Assembly (NCBI RefSeq): GCF_036417845.1 | Contig: NC_089979.1 | Location: forward strand, 6,997,424-7,061,423 | DNA from: Apteryx mantelli | Lineage: Eukaryota > Chordata > Aves > Apterygiformes > Apterygidae | Direction of reading: 5' to 3' | DNA: 64,000 nucleotides | In this document: piece after piece, positions 22,253 through 35,323 of the stretch | Layout of the letters: each line of letters opens with the position of its first letter | How positions within the stretch are numbered: position 1 is the stretch's first letter | The notes under the pieces: model-generated | The model's database searches: none | What the model was told of the DNA's origin: nothing | What the model saw: only the letters and a program-made list of their open reading frames with translations | Position numbers and translations under genes: made by a program

Positions 22253-22496
22253 CAACACTGGTCTTTGCCAAGTGCAATAACTTTGCTCTTCAAAACAAAG
22301 TTCTTCAAGCTTTACCGTTAGCAAGCTCTCAGATAGCTGCACAGATTTTCATGAACCAGCCCTGCCTGCCCGTCATCCTTGTAATCTCCCTTTTTATGTC
22401 TTGCATTGTTTGGTAAAGGAAGTCCCTGAACAGATTCACTTGATCAAACAAGCATGTTTTCATTGAAAAGCCCAGTCTGGTGATGGGCAGCCTTCT
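22253..22496 (-). other. Candidate exon bounded by splice signals (unproven)
   Basis: On the minus strand a pyrimidine-rich TTTTACCGTTATTTCAG ends at 22497, and 244 bases later TTG|GTAAGTATG gives a near-consensus donor (junction at 22253/22252). One frame is open from the acceptor for about 55 codons, with pieces such as LFRDFLYQTMQDIKREIT and GRQGWFMKICAAI, then a TGA. A second frame is open from there to the donor and beyond. I recognise no protein family in either frame. It could be an exon of a long non-coding RNA, a terminal coding exon with a stop, a decayed exon, or chance. Confidence 0.2.
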
Positions 22497-22724
22497 CTGA
22501 AATAACGGTAAAACCAGCCAACTTGTAGACAGCCATACTATAAGCATTTTGCTTGTCTCTGGGTTTCTTCAGTTCCCTGAGTGTGCCACTGGACTCCTAT
22601 ACACAGTAAGGTCAGCGGGTTGTGACATCCACCAAAGGACTCTTTTTTGATAAATGGAGGAGAAGTGAGGCTGTAGGTGAATGACGGAAACCTACTAACA
22701 TTCAAATATTTTACACAAGAATGT

Positions 22725-22800
22725 GAGACTAAGGCCTGGAAGAGACCTCTGGGTTTATTGGGTCCACTGGTCACAGCCTTGTATGAAACAGTCACCCAGG
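22725..22800 (-). mobile_element. Possible antisense CR1 3'-end remnant
   Basis: On the + strand, GGCCTGGAAGAGACCTCTGG followed by GGGTCCACTGG resembles the reverse complement of a CR1 3' end (gg-ttggaagg-gacctctgg...agtccaac). No octamer tail and no longer match are visible, so it may be coincidental. The 141-codon minus-strand frame 22538-22963 spans it and has no other recognisable content. Confidence 0.35.
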
Positions 22801-23600
22801 TACCAGCTGCGGTTAAAGCAGAGTGCACACTGTAAGCAATAACCTTACCCAGGTCTGCCAACCCTCTTACAAAGAATCCTTTAACCCAGATGCCAAGGTT
22901 CATTGTATGTAAAAGAAGGAGGATTAAAATGAGGTCCAACCTAGACATGTTAGAAGGTGTCACGTGGAAATATACTCTTTCACCCAGCTCTCATCTTCCA
23001 GACAAATTTTACAGTCAGTGTTTTAAATGAATTTGATCCTAATACTTTATGTAGCTGATTAACATACAGATGTATGTTCAAAAACAATCTCAAACATGCT
23101 GGTGTGAGATCATTAACATCTACTGTCTACATATTGGGACCGAAAGATTTTCAAGAAACTCTTTTACAGCCAAGATGAACGCAGTATTCTGTTCTGCTTC
23201 CTCAATATTTATTAAAGAAGATGTCTTCTTTAAATGGAATTTAAAATACATATAAGAATGCGGAGAAGTTTGGGACCAGCTTCATACAGGTAATCATCAA
23301 TGCTTCAACTGAAAAAAAAAAAACCAATCTACATTCAAGCATGTCCCATCAAGCAAAGGAAAGGTAATGCTCTCGGTTTAAGTCAAGACTACGAAGAGCA
23401 GTTGGATACTCCATAGAACCATGCTGGCAGCTGAATGCTAATTGGTACAGTGACACATCAGATTTTTTTTTTCCCCCTTCAGTTTTCATTTTGCAGCAAA
23501 TGTAATTGTGTTTTAAGTTTCATGGACAAATCCACAAAAAGGACCCACATAGGTGTCAGGGCTGTGAGGAACAGGGTTTTTGCACTCCATATAGGCAGTT
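22801..23600. other. Unique sequence, no gene seen
   Basis: Short open frames and a poly(T)/poly(C) run near 23464-23478. Nothing recognised. Confidence 0.5.
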
Positions 23601-23639
23601 GGGATGTTACTACTGCTGAGCACCTGATATCTGCAGGGC

Positions 23640-24215
23640 AGACCTGCAGGTAGGCAGTAAAGATTACCTGCATCTGACTAATAAATCCGTGTACCCTCGC
23701 CCAGCCCATGTTGAAGGGGTCAAGAGTCTGGGGATGGAGGTTGCTCTGGGTTTGGAGGATGCTGAAGAAGCCTGCAGGGCTGCAGTCTGCTCCCTGATGG
23801 ATTTGGAAGTTGGCTGGGAGCCATGGGGAGCTCAGCAGTGCCGGCTGGTAGTGATCTGCTGGGCAGCAAGTCGGGGTCAGGACTGGGCCCAGAGACAGTG
23901 ATCAGAGTCGGATCACCATCTGCCCAGCAAGTCTGCACCAATGAGGCTAAGGTTAAGCCAGGAAGCCATGGTTTTGGGTCCAGGTCAGAACTGGGGAGGT
24001 ACGACACTGAGCACAGCCATAGCTGCTACGCCGCCGCGATATAGCACCCACGGGTGTCAGTGGAGATGCCTCTGCTTGGAAGCAGCTCTGAAGGGAAGGA
24101 AGAACAGGCCCTGTTGTCTAGCTGTCTTCACAACTGCTCATTTCTGGGACAGAGCTGACCTTGGCCAGCCGAAATGCTTAACTCAGCCAACTAACCTCCT
24201 GCAAGGGGGAAGTCT
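23640..24215. other. GC-rich block of unknown identity, possible old repeat
   Basis: This roughly 575-bp block is visibly richer in G and C than its surroundings and holds a CpG cluster near 24030 (ACGCCGCCGCGAT). Stop codons are sparse, so several open frames overlap here on both strands (23689-24252), which argues against any one being real. It has internal near-repeats (CTGGGCAGCAAG...TGCCCAGCAAG; GGTCAGGACTGGG...GGTCAGAACTGGG). AATAAA words occur near 23681 and 24248. An LTR or other interspersed element is possible; I found no matching ends or target duplication. Confidence 0.3.
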
Positions 24216-24674
24216 GCTCAGGGCCCTAACAATACAGTATTGTGTTCAATAAATAGTTTGGAAATGCAACCAAAAATAAATAAATATTTCTAAGGCATTG
24301 CATAGCTTTTTTTTTTTTTTTAATCCAGTCTGTTTTTCCCTCTTGTGTTATTGTTCATTTCATTATCAGACCGTAGAAATATTTTGCTTCCAAAATCATA
24401 TATGAAGTGGTTCATTTTAGAATGGCTATCATGGAGGCAAAAGACTCTTAGCTGTGCTATTTCATGCAGCAGCTGAGGAGGAGTTAACTCCTGTTCTTGC
24501 AATGCAGCACTGCTGTCACTGAATGAACCACATGAGACCTGATTACGAATTCTTTTTTTGCCTGTTCTATAACATTCCACCTGCTACAGAAGTGGTCATA
24601 TCACTAAAACAGAGATTTTTCAGGAAGAGAGCTTTCCTTCACTTGAAATTTGTGTATTTTAAATAGACACTACT
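24216..24674. other. AT-rich unique sequence
   Basis: Contains A- and T-rich runs (24270-24322). No gene or repeat family recognised. Confidence 0.5.
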
Positions 24675-24735
24675 TGCATTGGTACCAAGGTGCTTTATCT
24701 GCTATAAGAATGCCCTAACCACCTTCGAGTGATCT
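24675..24735 (-). repeat. Possible tRNA-like SINE remnant
   Basis: Read on the minus strand, GGTGGTTAGGGCATTC resembles a Pol III A box with its downstream stem, and about 33 bases later CTTGGTACCAATGC resembles a B box (GGTTCRANNCC). Single, decayed and without an identifiable tail. Confidence 0.35.
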
Positions 24736-26840
24736 GGAATAAATCTCACTGTCTCTCCCTTTGAAGGTGTTTGATTTGTAATAGGATATGAAGTATGCAT
24801 TGATCTTAAAGATGATGGTTTTATAGCCTGGTGTTAAGAAGTCTGCATTGCTCCTGTATTAGTAGGATTCATTTGACCAAAGGAGATGCCTTCAGTATGG
24901 ATCTATATATCTATATCTGAGTTATATGGGCTCACCTTATATCCGCTTGAGAGAAATTGGCCCTTCTAGGCTACAGCTCAATTTTTCCTAGAACTGATGT
25001 CTATATCTCTCCAATCAGTGTAAGAATAGTCTAGGGTGACCAGCCTAGTGCAGCTGTTGAAAGTCAGATGAGATGATTTCCCTTCCAGGAGAGACATTCA
25101 TGTGTCCTTTCTTAATTTGATTCAGATAATTGCTTTGCTCTCATAATTTCCTTTTCCTAGGAAAGTAACCTAACCAGGAAGGAGGGAGAATGGACAGCGG
25201 TCATTTCCCTCTTTAGGTGTCGGCAGTTCTAGACCATCTTTTCCAATACTGTAGTATCTACAGGGAGTCAGCCACTGAGACAACACAGGTGTGTAATACG
25301 ACCCCTATGGTTATGTCAGTTAAACTTCTGAAATATGTAAGACCTTGATTCAGGCTGCCGGTTTCTGGGTATATTCAGTAGTCAACTACAGGACAAAAAA
25401 GTAATCATTGTTTTGTGATTTCTTAATTATTTATTTTTATCTCTGACAAGGCATTTACTTTCTATCTATTAATTATTTGTATTGCAGAGTATTTGGCCAC
25501 TAGGCTCCAATTTGCAAGGCGCTGGATGAACCCAAGGCAGTGACAGCCTTCACAAGCAGCACACAAGAAGTGAGAGGCAACGCAGTTTGCTTGAGCTCAC
25601 AGAGCAAACCAGGGTTACACTAAAAGATAGAAAATATTCTGAGCCCTATTCCTGTGCTTTATGCATTGGATTGCATTCACTTTTTTTTTCTTTCTTTTTA
25701 ATGTTGATCCATGTCAAAGTCACCAATAAAATCAGGACCCTGTAAAAGCATACCATGACACATTTTTATCTTCCGAGACAGCCATTAAAAAAAAAAAAAA
25801 GCTACTTATCTTCTTCCGTGATGCCATGCTTTCTGATTTTGATAATTAGAATCATACAATTAAATTCCTTTATCTCTCAGGAATATCAGATTTTTACCTG
25901 AGTGTTCCTTGATGCATATGAATAAGGGTGTATGTGTGTGTATGCGTGTGAAACCCTGCAGAAGCAAAGTATTTGCCATCCATCTAATCTATGACAGTCT
26001 ACACCATTTGCAAATATTTCTGATATTTTGCCTTTGCAGGACATATTGTATATACAATAAAGCAAACAAGAGTCTGGATTCTACCTGTTATTAACATCCT
26101 ATCTCTCAGGAATTACTGCCCAACTATTAAATGGTTCACCCACGAAACAGGCAAATTTAATAGGATCAATTTTCTTCAGTGATATTCTGTTCAATGTGAA
26201 ACTTTATCCATAGCAACGGAGATTCTAAATTCATGCTTAAGGCTAGAAAAGCAAGACGTTTTATCATTAGTGTTCAGCATGGCTAGACAGTTCTGTTGAA
26301 GCCAATTATTAGCCAGTGTTTCTATGTGGAAGTGAGCTGGTAAAAGTTAATGTACTCAGGAAAGGGGGAAAAAAATCTGATTCAGTTCACGGCAGGAATT
26401 CCCAATGACTAGCTAACATACAGCTATAATGTCATTACTGTCATACTTATCTTAAATTAGAAGGATACAAGGGAAGTAGTAAGCATTCACTGTTTCAAAG
26501 TGAACAGGTTCCCCTGCCATTGCCATCAGAGCTCCCAGGCTTCCCATTTACTTACACTAGTAAATAATTAAAAAAAAAAAAAAAAAGCTATAAAAAGCAC
26601 ACAGATGCCCCAAATAACCAAATAAATCAGTGTTGAACTCTTAATCTGTATTCACATTGTCAATGATAATAAGGCAGAATGAACTGCTGAGCTACCTGCC
26701 TAAAGAAGACACTTATATCGTGCTGCCCCACATTTCAGAAAAGAAGGGGATACTTATTTAACTTGATTTTGAAGAAAGAGGATGACCTGTAATGCACCCT
26801 TGTGCATTACAGAGCCCTAATGAGAGTACTTTCCCTAGAA
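24736..26840. other. Unique sequence with small simple repeats, no gene seen
   Basis: Includes a TG-rich stretch at 25929-25950, an A run at 25786-25800, and 17 A at 26570-26586. No gene or repeat family recognised. Confidence 0.5.
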
Positions 26841-26844
26841 ACAC

Positions 26845-27150
26845 TACCTTACCTCTAATTTTATGAAATTCATCTGCCACCTTTTTGCCAACTCAATTTT
26901 GTGAGATTCTGGAGACACAAAATTTAACTACTAAAAAGATCTTGTCTGTAACTTGATAATTGCACTGTTAAAAGTCTTTCTGAAAATCCTGATTTATAAA
27001 GTGTATTGGATCCCCTTGACGGACACTGTTATAGAGCTCCAGTAGGCCTGTGAGTCAGGATTTCCCTTTACAGAAGCCACACTGACTGCCCGAGAGACTG
27101 TCTTTATCCATGTGCTCAATGTGTTTATTCTTTATTACAAAATTTATAGA
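26845..27150 (-). mobile_element. Ancient CR1-type LINE remnant, reverse transcriptase region
   Basis: On the minus strand, about 27085-27045 reads SQCGFCKGKS-stop-LT, matching the 'SQHGFRKGKSCLTNL' block of CR1-clade reverse transcriptases. Further along, the complement of TTTCTGAAAATCC (26978-26990) fits the DFQKAF block. In + strand wording, AGTCAGGATTTCCCTTTACA, TCATCTGCCACCTTTTTGCC and TTTTGTGAGATTCTGG all fit the well-known antisense form of an old amniote CR1 family. An internal deletion joins the last two parts. In-frame stops and missing segments show an old, inactive copy. Confidence 0.75.
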
Positions 27151-30100
27151 GTAATCACTTCCCACTACCTAAATGTGTGGTTTCTAAAAGCATAGCAAAG
27201 CCCACATTGCCCAGTCCTGAGGACATTCTTTAAGGGAAAATAAATCACGGAAAGGAAAATAAGTCACAAAGTCACCATGCTTCAATGAACTAACTGCTTA
27301 AGTGGGTCAGCAGAGAACAATGAAGAGTGAGCTGAAGATTTGCCCTTTTCAGGGAAATATGAACTTCCTCCACTTTAGATTCACAACCAGGATTTTTTTT
27401 TTTTTTTAATGAATTGTGTAATCAAGTGTCGCCTCCCTTGTAAAAAACACAGATAGAAATAAGCAATTCAGTAGACCAGTGTTTGAAACCATCAGTTGAT
27501 ATATGGGAGATGTTTCCTGTGCTTCTGACTGATTTGCAAAATGCCCTATGCAAGTACAGTATATTTGAGGGTGGGCCTTTACCTCTTCCTCTTCGTTGAA
27601 CTGCTGTGTTTTGCCTCAGTACTCTCAGAGCGAAAAGTAGCGTACTTGAAAATTGTTTCAGAGCTTAGTGATTATGGTTTTCAAGTGGAAGCTCTTTGTC
27701 CTTGTCTCTGTTGAATATGCCAGGCAAAACAGAACAATTTCAACAAGGAGATTAAGAAAAAACAACAGTTCATAACATCCTATAGTTTGATGATGACTCC
27801 AGTTTTGAGGAAGGTGAAAAGTGTGGGTTCATACCCCCTCAGAGGAGAAAGTGACTTCAGTCTGACTCAAATCAATGCTAATCTATAGCCATGCAGTGGG
27901 ATGTGTTTATTTGTTCATTACCAGATACTGCCCAAGGTGCATATTGAAGATATTACCAGACTGAATAACCTAGGGCAGGAAAACTTGGTGCTGTCAATCT
28001 GCATATATATTCCAGTGGCTAAACTGGGATTACTAAAGAGACTTTACTGGCCCCAAGTTTAGCATCTAGAAATGTATAAATACACTCAGGATAATGGGGA
28101 AACTAACCTGGGTCCTTCTGAACTTTGGTACTTTAAAGAGTGTCTAAGTATCTTAGTCAGTTTTGTAGGACAACATAAAATAAGTTACTAAAGTAAGTTA
28201 AGTTCAGTCAGGGAAGAAAGAATGTGCAAAGGTTTCAGGTGAGTGCTCAGACTGTATCATCTAAGCATTAAAGAAAATAGGATTTTGCCAACCTTTTTTA
28301 AAATTCAGCTGTTCCTATCACCTAATCTGACACCTCTTGTTTAGTCTAAAGTTCCTTATGGAGCCCATTTTGAAGTGTATTTATCTAACTGTGTCCATAT
28401 TCACCTTCCGAGAAGTGCTCTGGGACATTATTCTTCAACAGCAGAGCAGCTGTTTGCCCTGTAGGTAATTTCTGACTTGTATGCCCTAAAACCAGATCAT
28501 GATGAAGACTCAAGTTTTTCCTGGGACACTGTTCAGGATTTAGGCTGAGCAACTTGAAGACAAACCTCTGTTTCATAACTCCGTTGCACAGAGTTTATGC
28601 TGAGATTGCATGTGTTCAAGCATGGTTACGACATCTGCCATGGGCCCAAGCACCTAAACTGTAATGTTCAGCACAGAACAGTCTCTATCCTTCTTTCACG
28701 CTGGCTCACCTAACCGTTAAGACATCGAAAAGCAAACAAATGGAAAGACCTGCAGACAGCAGTCATCCTGTGGCCTTCTAGAAGCTAAACAAAGGATCCT
28801 TCCCTAAACAGTTCCAGAAATTTGCTTCAGCTTTGGGGTCTGATACTCCTTGGCTTATGCCGTTGGAGTCAGCTTTGAGCCTTGTCTGATAGGTTCTCTG
28901 ATATGAAAAACTGAGATTTAAAATGTTAGAGGAATATCAGTTTCATCAGAACCCTGAGCCTGTTTGTGAACAGTCACAATCTGCAGCAACAGAAAGCTGA
29001 CCCGCTAAAATCTCAGTAAAGGACATCAAAGAAAATTGTCGTATGCTTAAAGATTGGCATACGCTTAAATACTTTTTAAACTTTGTCCTAAGAAAAGTAA
29101 GCACGAAAAATTAGGAGTCCAGGCTTTTCTGAGCACTGTCATAGACGTCCCGTTTTATCTTGATCTACTCACTCCTACAATACCCACCTAATAAATAAGC
29201 ATAAAAATGTTTTCCCCAGCTTTTATTTTCTCTCCTCACCACAACTCTGTCTTCCTCTCAGTGAGTGTTTACATGGCGAATAACACAACAGGACCTCATC
29301 TGCGATGAACATGTTTTCTATTTATAAAAAGACAGAAAGAACAAAAAAGAGACCACAAAAAGTCATAGACAGAAAACCTCCTTAATTCGTACAGAAGGCA
29401 TCAGGCCATGACATAGGTATTGTACGTACACATACAGAGATATAAAAATGATTGAAAACTGGTTTGGAAAAGGCAGCTAGCTATGCTGATTTTTATAAAC
29501 AGCTGTCAACCTCCTCGACTGCTCACAGAGCGCCAGGATAGCTTGTGATGCCTTTGTGGACTCTGAGCTGTCATTCAGGCAGAGACTGGGTGAAGATGCT
29601 GATGCCTCAGGAATAGATTTAGATTATTACCATGATGGGGATGTGACCATTCCTTGCTCTCTCTGATAATGTTGCAGATATTGCAGTGACACACGTTATC
29701 TTCCCAGCTGCCAACATATCTCAAGAGACAGAGGGGGAGGGGAAAAAGGCCAACCCCATACACGGCATCTTATCTAGAAATTGAAGTTTTCTTCTTCACT
29801 TTATTCTCTGCCAAATAAGCAGACAGCCTGACTTTCATGGGAAATTTACCCTGTTCCTGTAGACACTTGTCCGTAGAACCAAAGTGCTAATGATTAAAGG
29901 TTAGATGCTGTTCTTGCTCTTATGATGGGTAACACTTTATTCGGTGTTCAGTCCCACTGGGCTGAAATGTACGGCAAAGCAAAGTCCTGCTACGAAGGGA
30001 AAAGAGCAAGCCATGTCACCCAGGGCATACCCTTAGGAAATCAATTTGCCTCACTGGGCCTCAAAAGACATGTCATCGAGCACCAGAGGGCAGGTCTATT

Positions 30101-30640
30101 ACATATTTTGCCTGCTATAATAGGGCTGTCATCCAATTTAGCTTGAGGTCTACCTGCTGACGCTAAAGAAAATAATTCTAGGAGTCGAAACAGCATAGTT
30201 GTATTAATACTGTGCCTTGCATGGACAAAGAGACCTTAGGAAGCTAAACCGTCTCTGAAGAAGTCTCTGAAGCTTCCTTCTGGGGACCCTTGTGCTGCCC
30301 AGCACTTTGTGGTGTCCCGGGGATGGACCAACTCTGCTAAGGCTGGTTTGGGAGACTCTGATGGTTTTCCTCTTCCACCCTAGAGACATACCTAGCGGAT
30401 GCACCAAACTGTAAAATCCACAAGACTGACTTAAGCATCATGACTCCAAAATAGACAAGGAAATACATAAGTGGAAGTGTAACTGTCATCGTTGTCTTTG
30501 GGTATCTGAGTCTATGGGTGTGTTAGCTTCATGTTTGAAAGATATTCTCTGCAAGTTTTATGACTAAAATCATGTCATAAAGAAATCATTGAAAATGGAA
30601 ACTTTCATCAAATGGAGCAAATTCAGAAGGCATCCTTAAG
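27151..30640. other. Unique sequence, no gene seen
   Basis: Holds a 15-base T run (27393-27407) and a weak near-duplicate pair of GCATRCGCTTAAA-type words at 29040-29070. Open frames at 28385-28576, 29575-29763 and 29922-30407 have no recognised domain. Confidence 0.5.
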
Positions 30641-30695
30641 AAAAAAAAATAAAAATAAATAAAATAAAACAAAAAAAAGATAAAAAAAGATAAAT
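30641..30695 (+). repeat. A-rich low-complexity run
   Basis: A runs broken by single T, C or G (AAAAT and AAAGAT units). I see no retroposed sequence ending in it that I can identify. Confidence 0.85.
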
Positions 30696-33418
30696 ATTAT
30701 TGATGTCATTATAAAACTTATGCCATATGTTAGTTCTCATCAACATGCTGAGGCCCCGTCATCTAGGGTTATAGTCTGACTTGCTGAACCTTTGCAGTGC
30801 TCCTGGCACACTGAGAAAATGGAGTAAAATCTCTCCCTGTTTTTGCTTCTGCAATCCCCCATGCCAGTGACTTCTAACATTTCCTTGTTCACTAATTGCT
30901 CTGTGTCCATTCTGAGGGATGCAACAGTCTCTGCAGTGATGTAAAGGAAATCCTTGTCTTCATTTCTTCCCCTGAGTGGAAGAACCTTTGAACTAGTTGT
31001 TCAAGAACACACTAATAAATATATGTAAATCTAAAAATAAGGCTGAATACAAAGAGTGTGTTTTTTCTATTTCTTTACGAACCTAACAGAAACATTATAC
31101 TATTATTTTCCTTTGAAACAAAATAACCTGCCTATATGCACAGGATAAAATTGAGAAATGAGTGTTGAAAAGTACAGTGCCTGTGCTTTTAATTTATGGA
31201 TACATGCACTATTATGTCAAAGTAAACAACATCCTTTATGACTTTTAAACACTCTCACTATTTCAGGTTGGATTCTAGTAAGTGTGAAGAGGGTGACATT
31301 ATTTTCATTGCTGCTCCACATCATTGAAGAAAACAAAACTCAAAAGCATCTTTCAGCTGCTCTGCTTTCTGGCTTTCTCTGTTTTATGGTCCTTGTGCGC
31401 ATTAATAATGAAAGCAGCAGGGAATTCTTCACTCGCCACAGAAGAAGAAAAGACAAAAACAAAACCAAACAAAAATGAGAAAGAGATAGTAAGAGAAAGA
31501 GAGGACCGCAGGATTGTTAAAAGAAGTGTAAATATAGTTTTCCCCTGACACACTAATGATAATTCACAGTGCAGTCTCTAGAACGCAAAAGATTCAATGA
31601 ACTAGGACAAGCAAACTGTCTGTGGATGCTTCTGATGACTCTAATCATCTTTTGGTGATTACATTGATAAAGGTAATATCATTGCTAACTATTCTTAGAC
31701 CACTGTGAGGTATTTGATTTTGTAGTGCATAATATTTTGTTTAGGAAACTAGAATCAACATGGTCCATATTAAATGGATGTAAATGTGATTAACTCATTC
31801 ATTAAAGGCTGCCTCTGCATAGTTTTCAGCAAACAGAGATTTTACTGATTTTCTGGAGAAGTGCAAACTGAGTCTACCCATGGTTTGATCTATAGGTCCA
31901 TATGATCATCATTCTCCTGAATTTCCTACCTGTACTTAGCGATATTGAAAAGTAATGTGTTGGGAAGGTACAGTGTCTGTTCTTCTGAACATAGTCCAAG
32001 ATAACTACTATGCCATCGTCACAGAAATGTGCTGAAAGCCATGAGAAATGTGCTATTGCAGAGCAAGAATTTATACCTTTTATAGATTTAGAGATTTTGT
32101 TGGTAGAAGAATGCTAGGTCTCCTAATCTGCACTGCCTCTACAAGCCTGAACGAGAAGAAACTGGACAGTAAGACACCATTACAGGAAAGAGCTTAGTCT
32201 GGGAAATACTTCACCAAATGTTTTTTGTCTAAGACTTGGATTCCTTCTATGAAGACTCCTTGGGTTAACGAAAGAGAATTTCTGTATGTGCAACTCCAGA
32301 AGATCAAGTTTTGTTAGACAGTTGTTTTAGGATAGGATGAATTACCCACCTCAATCTGCCCATGATGAGAGCTCAGAGAACTAGCTTAATTAGGAACTTA
32401 GTTATCAGATAGTCAGAGCCATCTGCGATGAAACCAACTCCTCATCCTCATTAAGAGCTGTTAGGGTAACTGTTCCCTTAACAAAATATATCTTCTTCAT
32501 CTGAAATTGTAGTTGTTAAAGACAGCTGTGATATAGAGACCTCCCTTCCCTCTTGAAATTTTCTTCTTCACTTACACAGTAGTAAATCTGTTCATATTAA
32601 ATGACATCTTAGTTATAAGCATCAGTTCAGAATTCTTCACAATGAAAGGACACTGGAGAAGATCCCAAGAAATAGAAAATACATCAGTCCTTTTGTGATT
32701 TGATCTAAGTATTAATAACCCACAGTGCTGAAAATACATCTCATACAGAGAATTTAAATGTGTTTCACTTTCAGTTCCAGCCTTTAGTCTTTGTCATGTC
32801 TTTCTCTGTTGGATATAGAATTGTTCAAATTTTAATCAGAACAGTGTCCCTCAACCCTTAGCGGAACTTTAAGTTAATGTTAAAAATAGTACTGTCTCCC
32901 TCCCACACACTTATTTCTCCCTTGACATTCTAGCCATAACTTTTGTGTTCAAGGTTAAAAATACAAGAAACTTGTTTTACCTTAGGATTGTTTTTTATTA
33001 ATGTTATGGCTGTTTTTCGTCATCTTATTTTGCTTTACCTGGTGTAAGCACTTTGTTGTGTTATGAAATTCTTGTTGAGGAGTTTTGCCCATGGACATAT
33101 CTAGACAGTAAAAGAAAGTTCACAGCTGAGTTGCATAATTATCGTTTGTTAAAGAGTTAGTAAAACATTTTAGTTCACCCTGTCCATTGGATCAGCAACA
33201 AATCAAACTTATTCTGCTGATTTTCACCTGTGGATAGATCGATCTGAGGACTATGGTCTGAAACCACACAGTGTAGAGGGTCCACAGTGTCTCAGCATAT
33301 TCCAATCATCAAGATCATTCCATTACCCAGCATCTAGAATCAGCATCCAGAACAGCTAAAGCAGGTTTATTCAGTCTTTGCTACAAAATTAATGAACAAT
33401 TTTTGCTGAGACAAAATA
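30696..33418. other. Unique sequence, no gene seen
   Basis: Overlapping short frames at 31284-31553 on both strands lie in a Lys/Ser-biased A-rich stretch. No domains. Confidence 0.5.
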
Positions 33419-33448
33419 GCCCATTGTCATGGAGCCCATTGCCATGGA
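33419..33448. repeat. Tandem duplication of a 15-bp unit
   Basis: GCCCATTGTCATGGA is followed directly by GCCCATTGCCATGGA, one transition apart. Confidence 0.9.
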
Positions 33449-33647
33449 GCAAACGTGTGGCATGTCTGACCATCTGTAATGAACTTTTATATACTCGCTT
33501 ATTTCTCAGTTCTTTGTCCTGGATCTGCTCCCTGGAAATGAAAATCCCTGTTTAGAATAAGATCTGAAATTCTGTTTTCCTTTTAAAACCTCCTTAGAGT
33601 CAGAGAACACGGACCTGTAAGCAACAGGAGTGTTTACGTGCTTGCGA

Positions 33648-33695
33648 TTGTGTGTATATTTATGTGTGTATGTGTGTGTGCATGTACACGTACGT
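33648..33695 (+). repeat. TG-rich imperfect microsatellite
   Basis: TGTG and TATG units with interruptions, ending in GTACACGTACGTG. The minus-strand open frame over it (33506-33805) shows the His/Thr bias expected of such DNA. Confidence 0.85.
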
Positions 33696-35323
33696 GAGTA
33701 TTTCTGGTTGTGAGTGTTTAGTTTGGGGGAATATTCAGAGAAAAATAAAGAATGCCGCAGCTGTGCTAATATACTCCACAGCAAGTGCAATAGAATACAT
33801 CTCATTGAAGGATAAGTAGCCGCATCTGTAGTAATGATTAGAGATTAAGTGAATACTGAGAGATATCCAACGTTGAAGCAGCTGCAGTCCATGCTAAGGT
33901 ACTTTGCCTATTACGTAAAACATCAAGATATCCTTCCCACAGGCGTTAGGCAGTAGTTACTATAAGGCGATAACAAAAATACTGGTAGTTTTGGGACCTT
34001 TTTCACTCAATGCTGACAACAACAGCAGACAAGATCTGTGACATTCATTATTCATTCTACTCCATTGCAAGATCTTCCATTTGGCAATGTGACACATCCT
34101 GATGAATTAACTATGCGCTAACGCTCTTCCACTAAAAGTTAAAATCTCCCAACACAGATATCTTGGGTAAATTGGCACACTGGTCCACAGATGTGCTCTG
34201 GGTTACTGCAGCAGAAGGGTCCAAGGCAGCAGATGCAGTCCAAGGCAGGGCAAGAAGAGGAGAAAATGCCAAATTTAACAACAGTCTTCCCATATTCATT
34301 AGCTCATCTCCTGTTAATGCCACATAAGCTCAAATTAAGGGGAGCCACCAGATAATGTTTTTTGACCAGCTTTGAATATCTCCTCAAGGGAAATGCTGCA
34401 ACTTAGCCTTGATGCAATGTTATTATTTTTTAACTGTGCATCGAAAATTAAATTTGGTTACATGGTGAATATCTTTGCCCAAAATGCTTCCAGCAGAGAG
34501 AATTATTGATTACTGGATACCAGTATCAATAAATGTTTACTTGTAGTCCAAAGCGCTATTCATATGCCTCTCTTGGAAATCTGGGACTCTGGAACATTTC
34601 TACCATGTTTTTATGGGTTTGGCCTGCAGCCATTTTATTATCTTTTCTCATCACGTTCCACCCTGCCAGCTGAATCATCATCTTAGCAAATCTCAGTCTA
34701 CAGCTGTAAATGAAGAAATTACTCCCAAGAAAATGTGATTATTCATTTCCTACTCTTATAATCTTGTAACGTCTCAAGGTTAAAGATGCTCACTGTGACA
34801 GCGTAGAATTATCCTTGTGCTCTGTACAGCATAATCTGCTTGCCAATGTTCACCGATAAAAAAAGTAAAAATGAAAAAAGAGTCATGGTTTTATAGCTGG
34901 AACTACCTGGAAAATCTCAAACAGATAAGGCTTGCACATGAAAAGAACAGTTACTTAAAAACAAAGTGTTTTGTGAAAACATGTCAAAAAAAAAAAAAAA
35001 AACACCACTCTGGAGAATTTCAAAGAAATAGCAGGTTTCAGAGAGGCTTGCCTAGTTTCTGGACATATTACTTGATGGAAGACTATTGGGTGATGGTTCC
35101 AGGGTCTGTTGGTGACCCCCAGCTGCAGGAAGTTACTGACTCTCTCATCAGCTATCCTCTGACCTCTTCGGACTACATATCTCACACACATGCACATGCA
35201 ACCTGGGAAGTCAACTGTTCCAAGGGCTGATGCACCACTGCGAGAAGCTCATGTTCTGATTAGAAGCTGCTGACAGAAAAGCTACAGAAGAATGCTCTTT
35301 TACTTTAGAATTATGGTTTGGGG
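33696..35323. other. Unique sequence, no gene seen
   Basis: Includes an A run at about 34986-35002. The 119-codon frame at 34871-35230 crosses that run as poly-Lys and has no domain. Confidence 0.5.

Noticed and set aside
22538..22963. Longest open frame (141 codons, minus strand)
   Set aside because: No domain recognised; it spans a possible antisense CR1 3' end and lies next to stop-rich sequence. Length is within chance for 64 kb.
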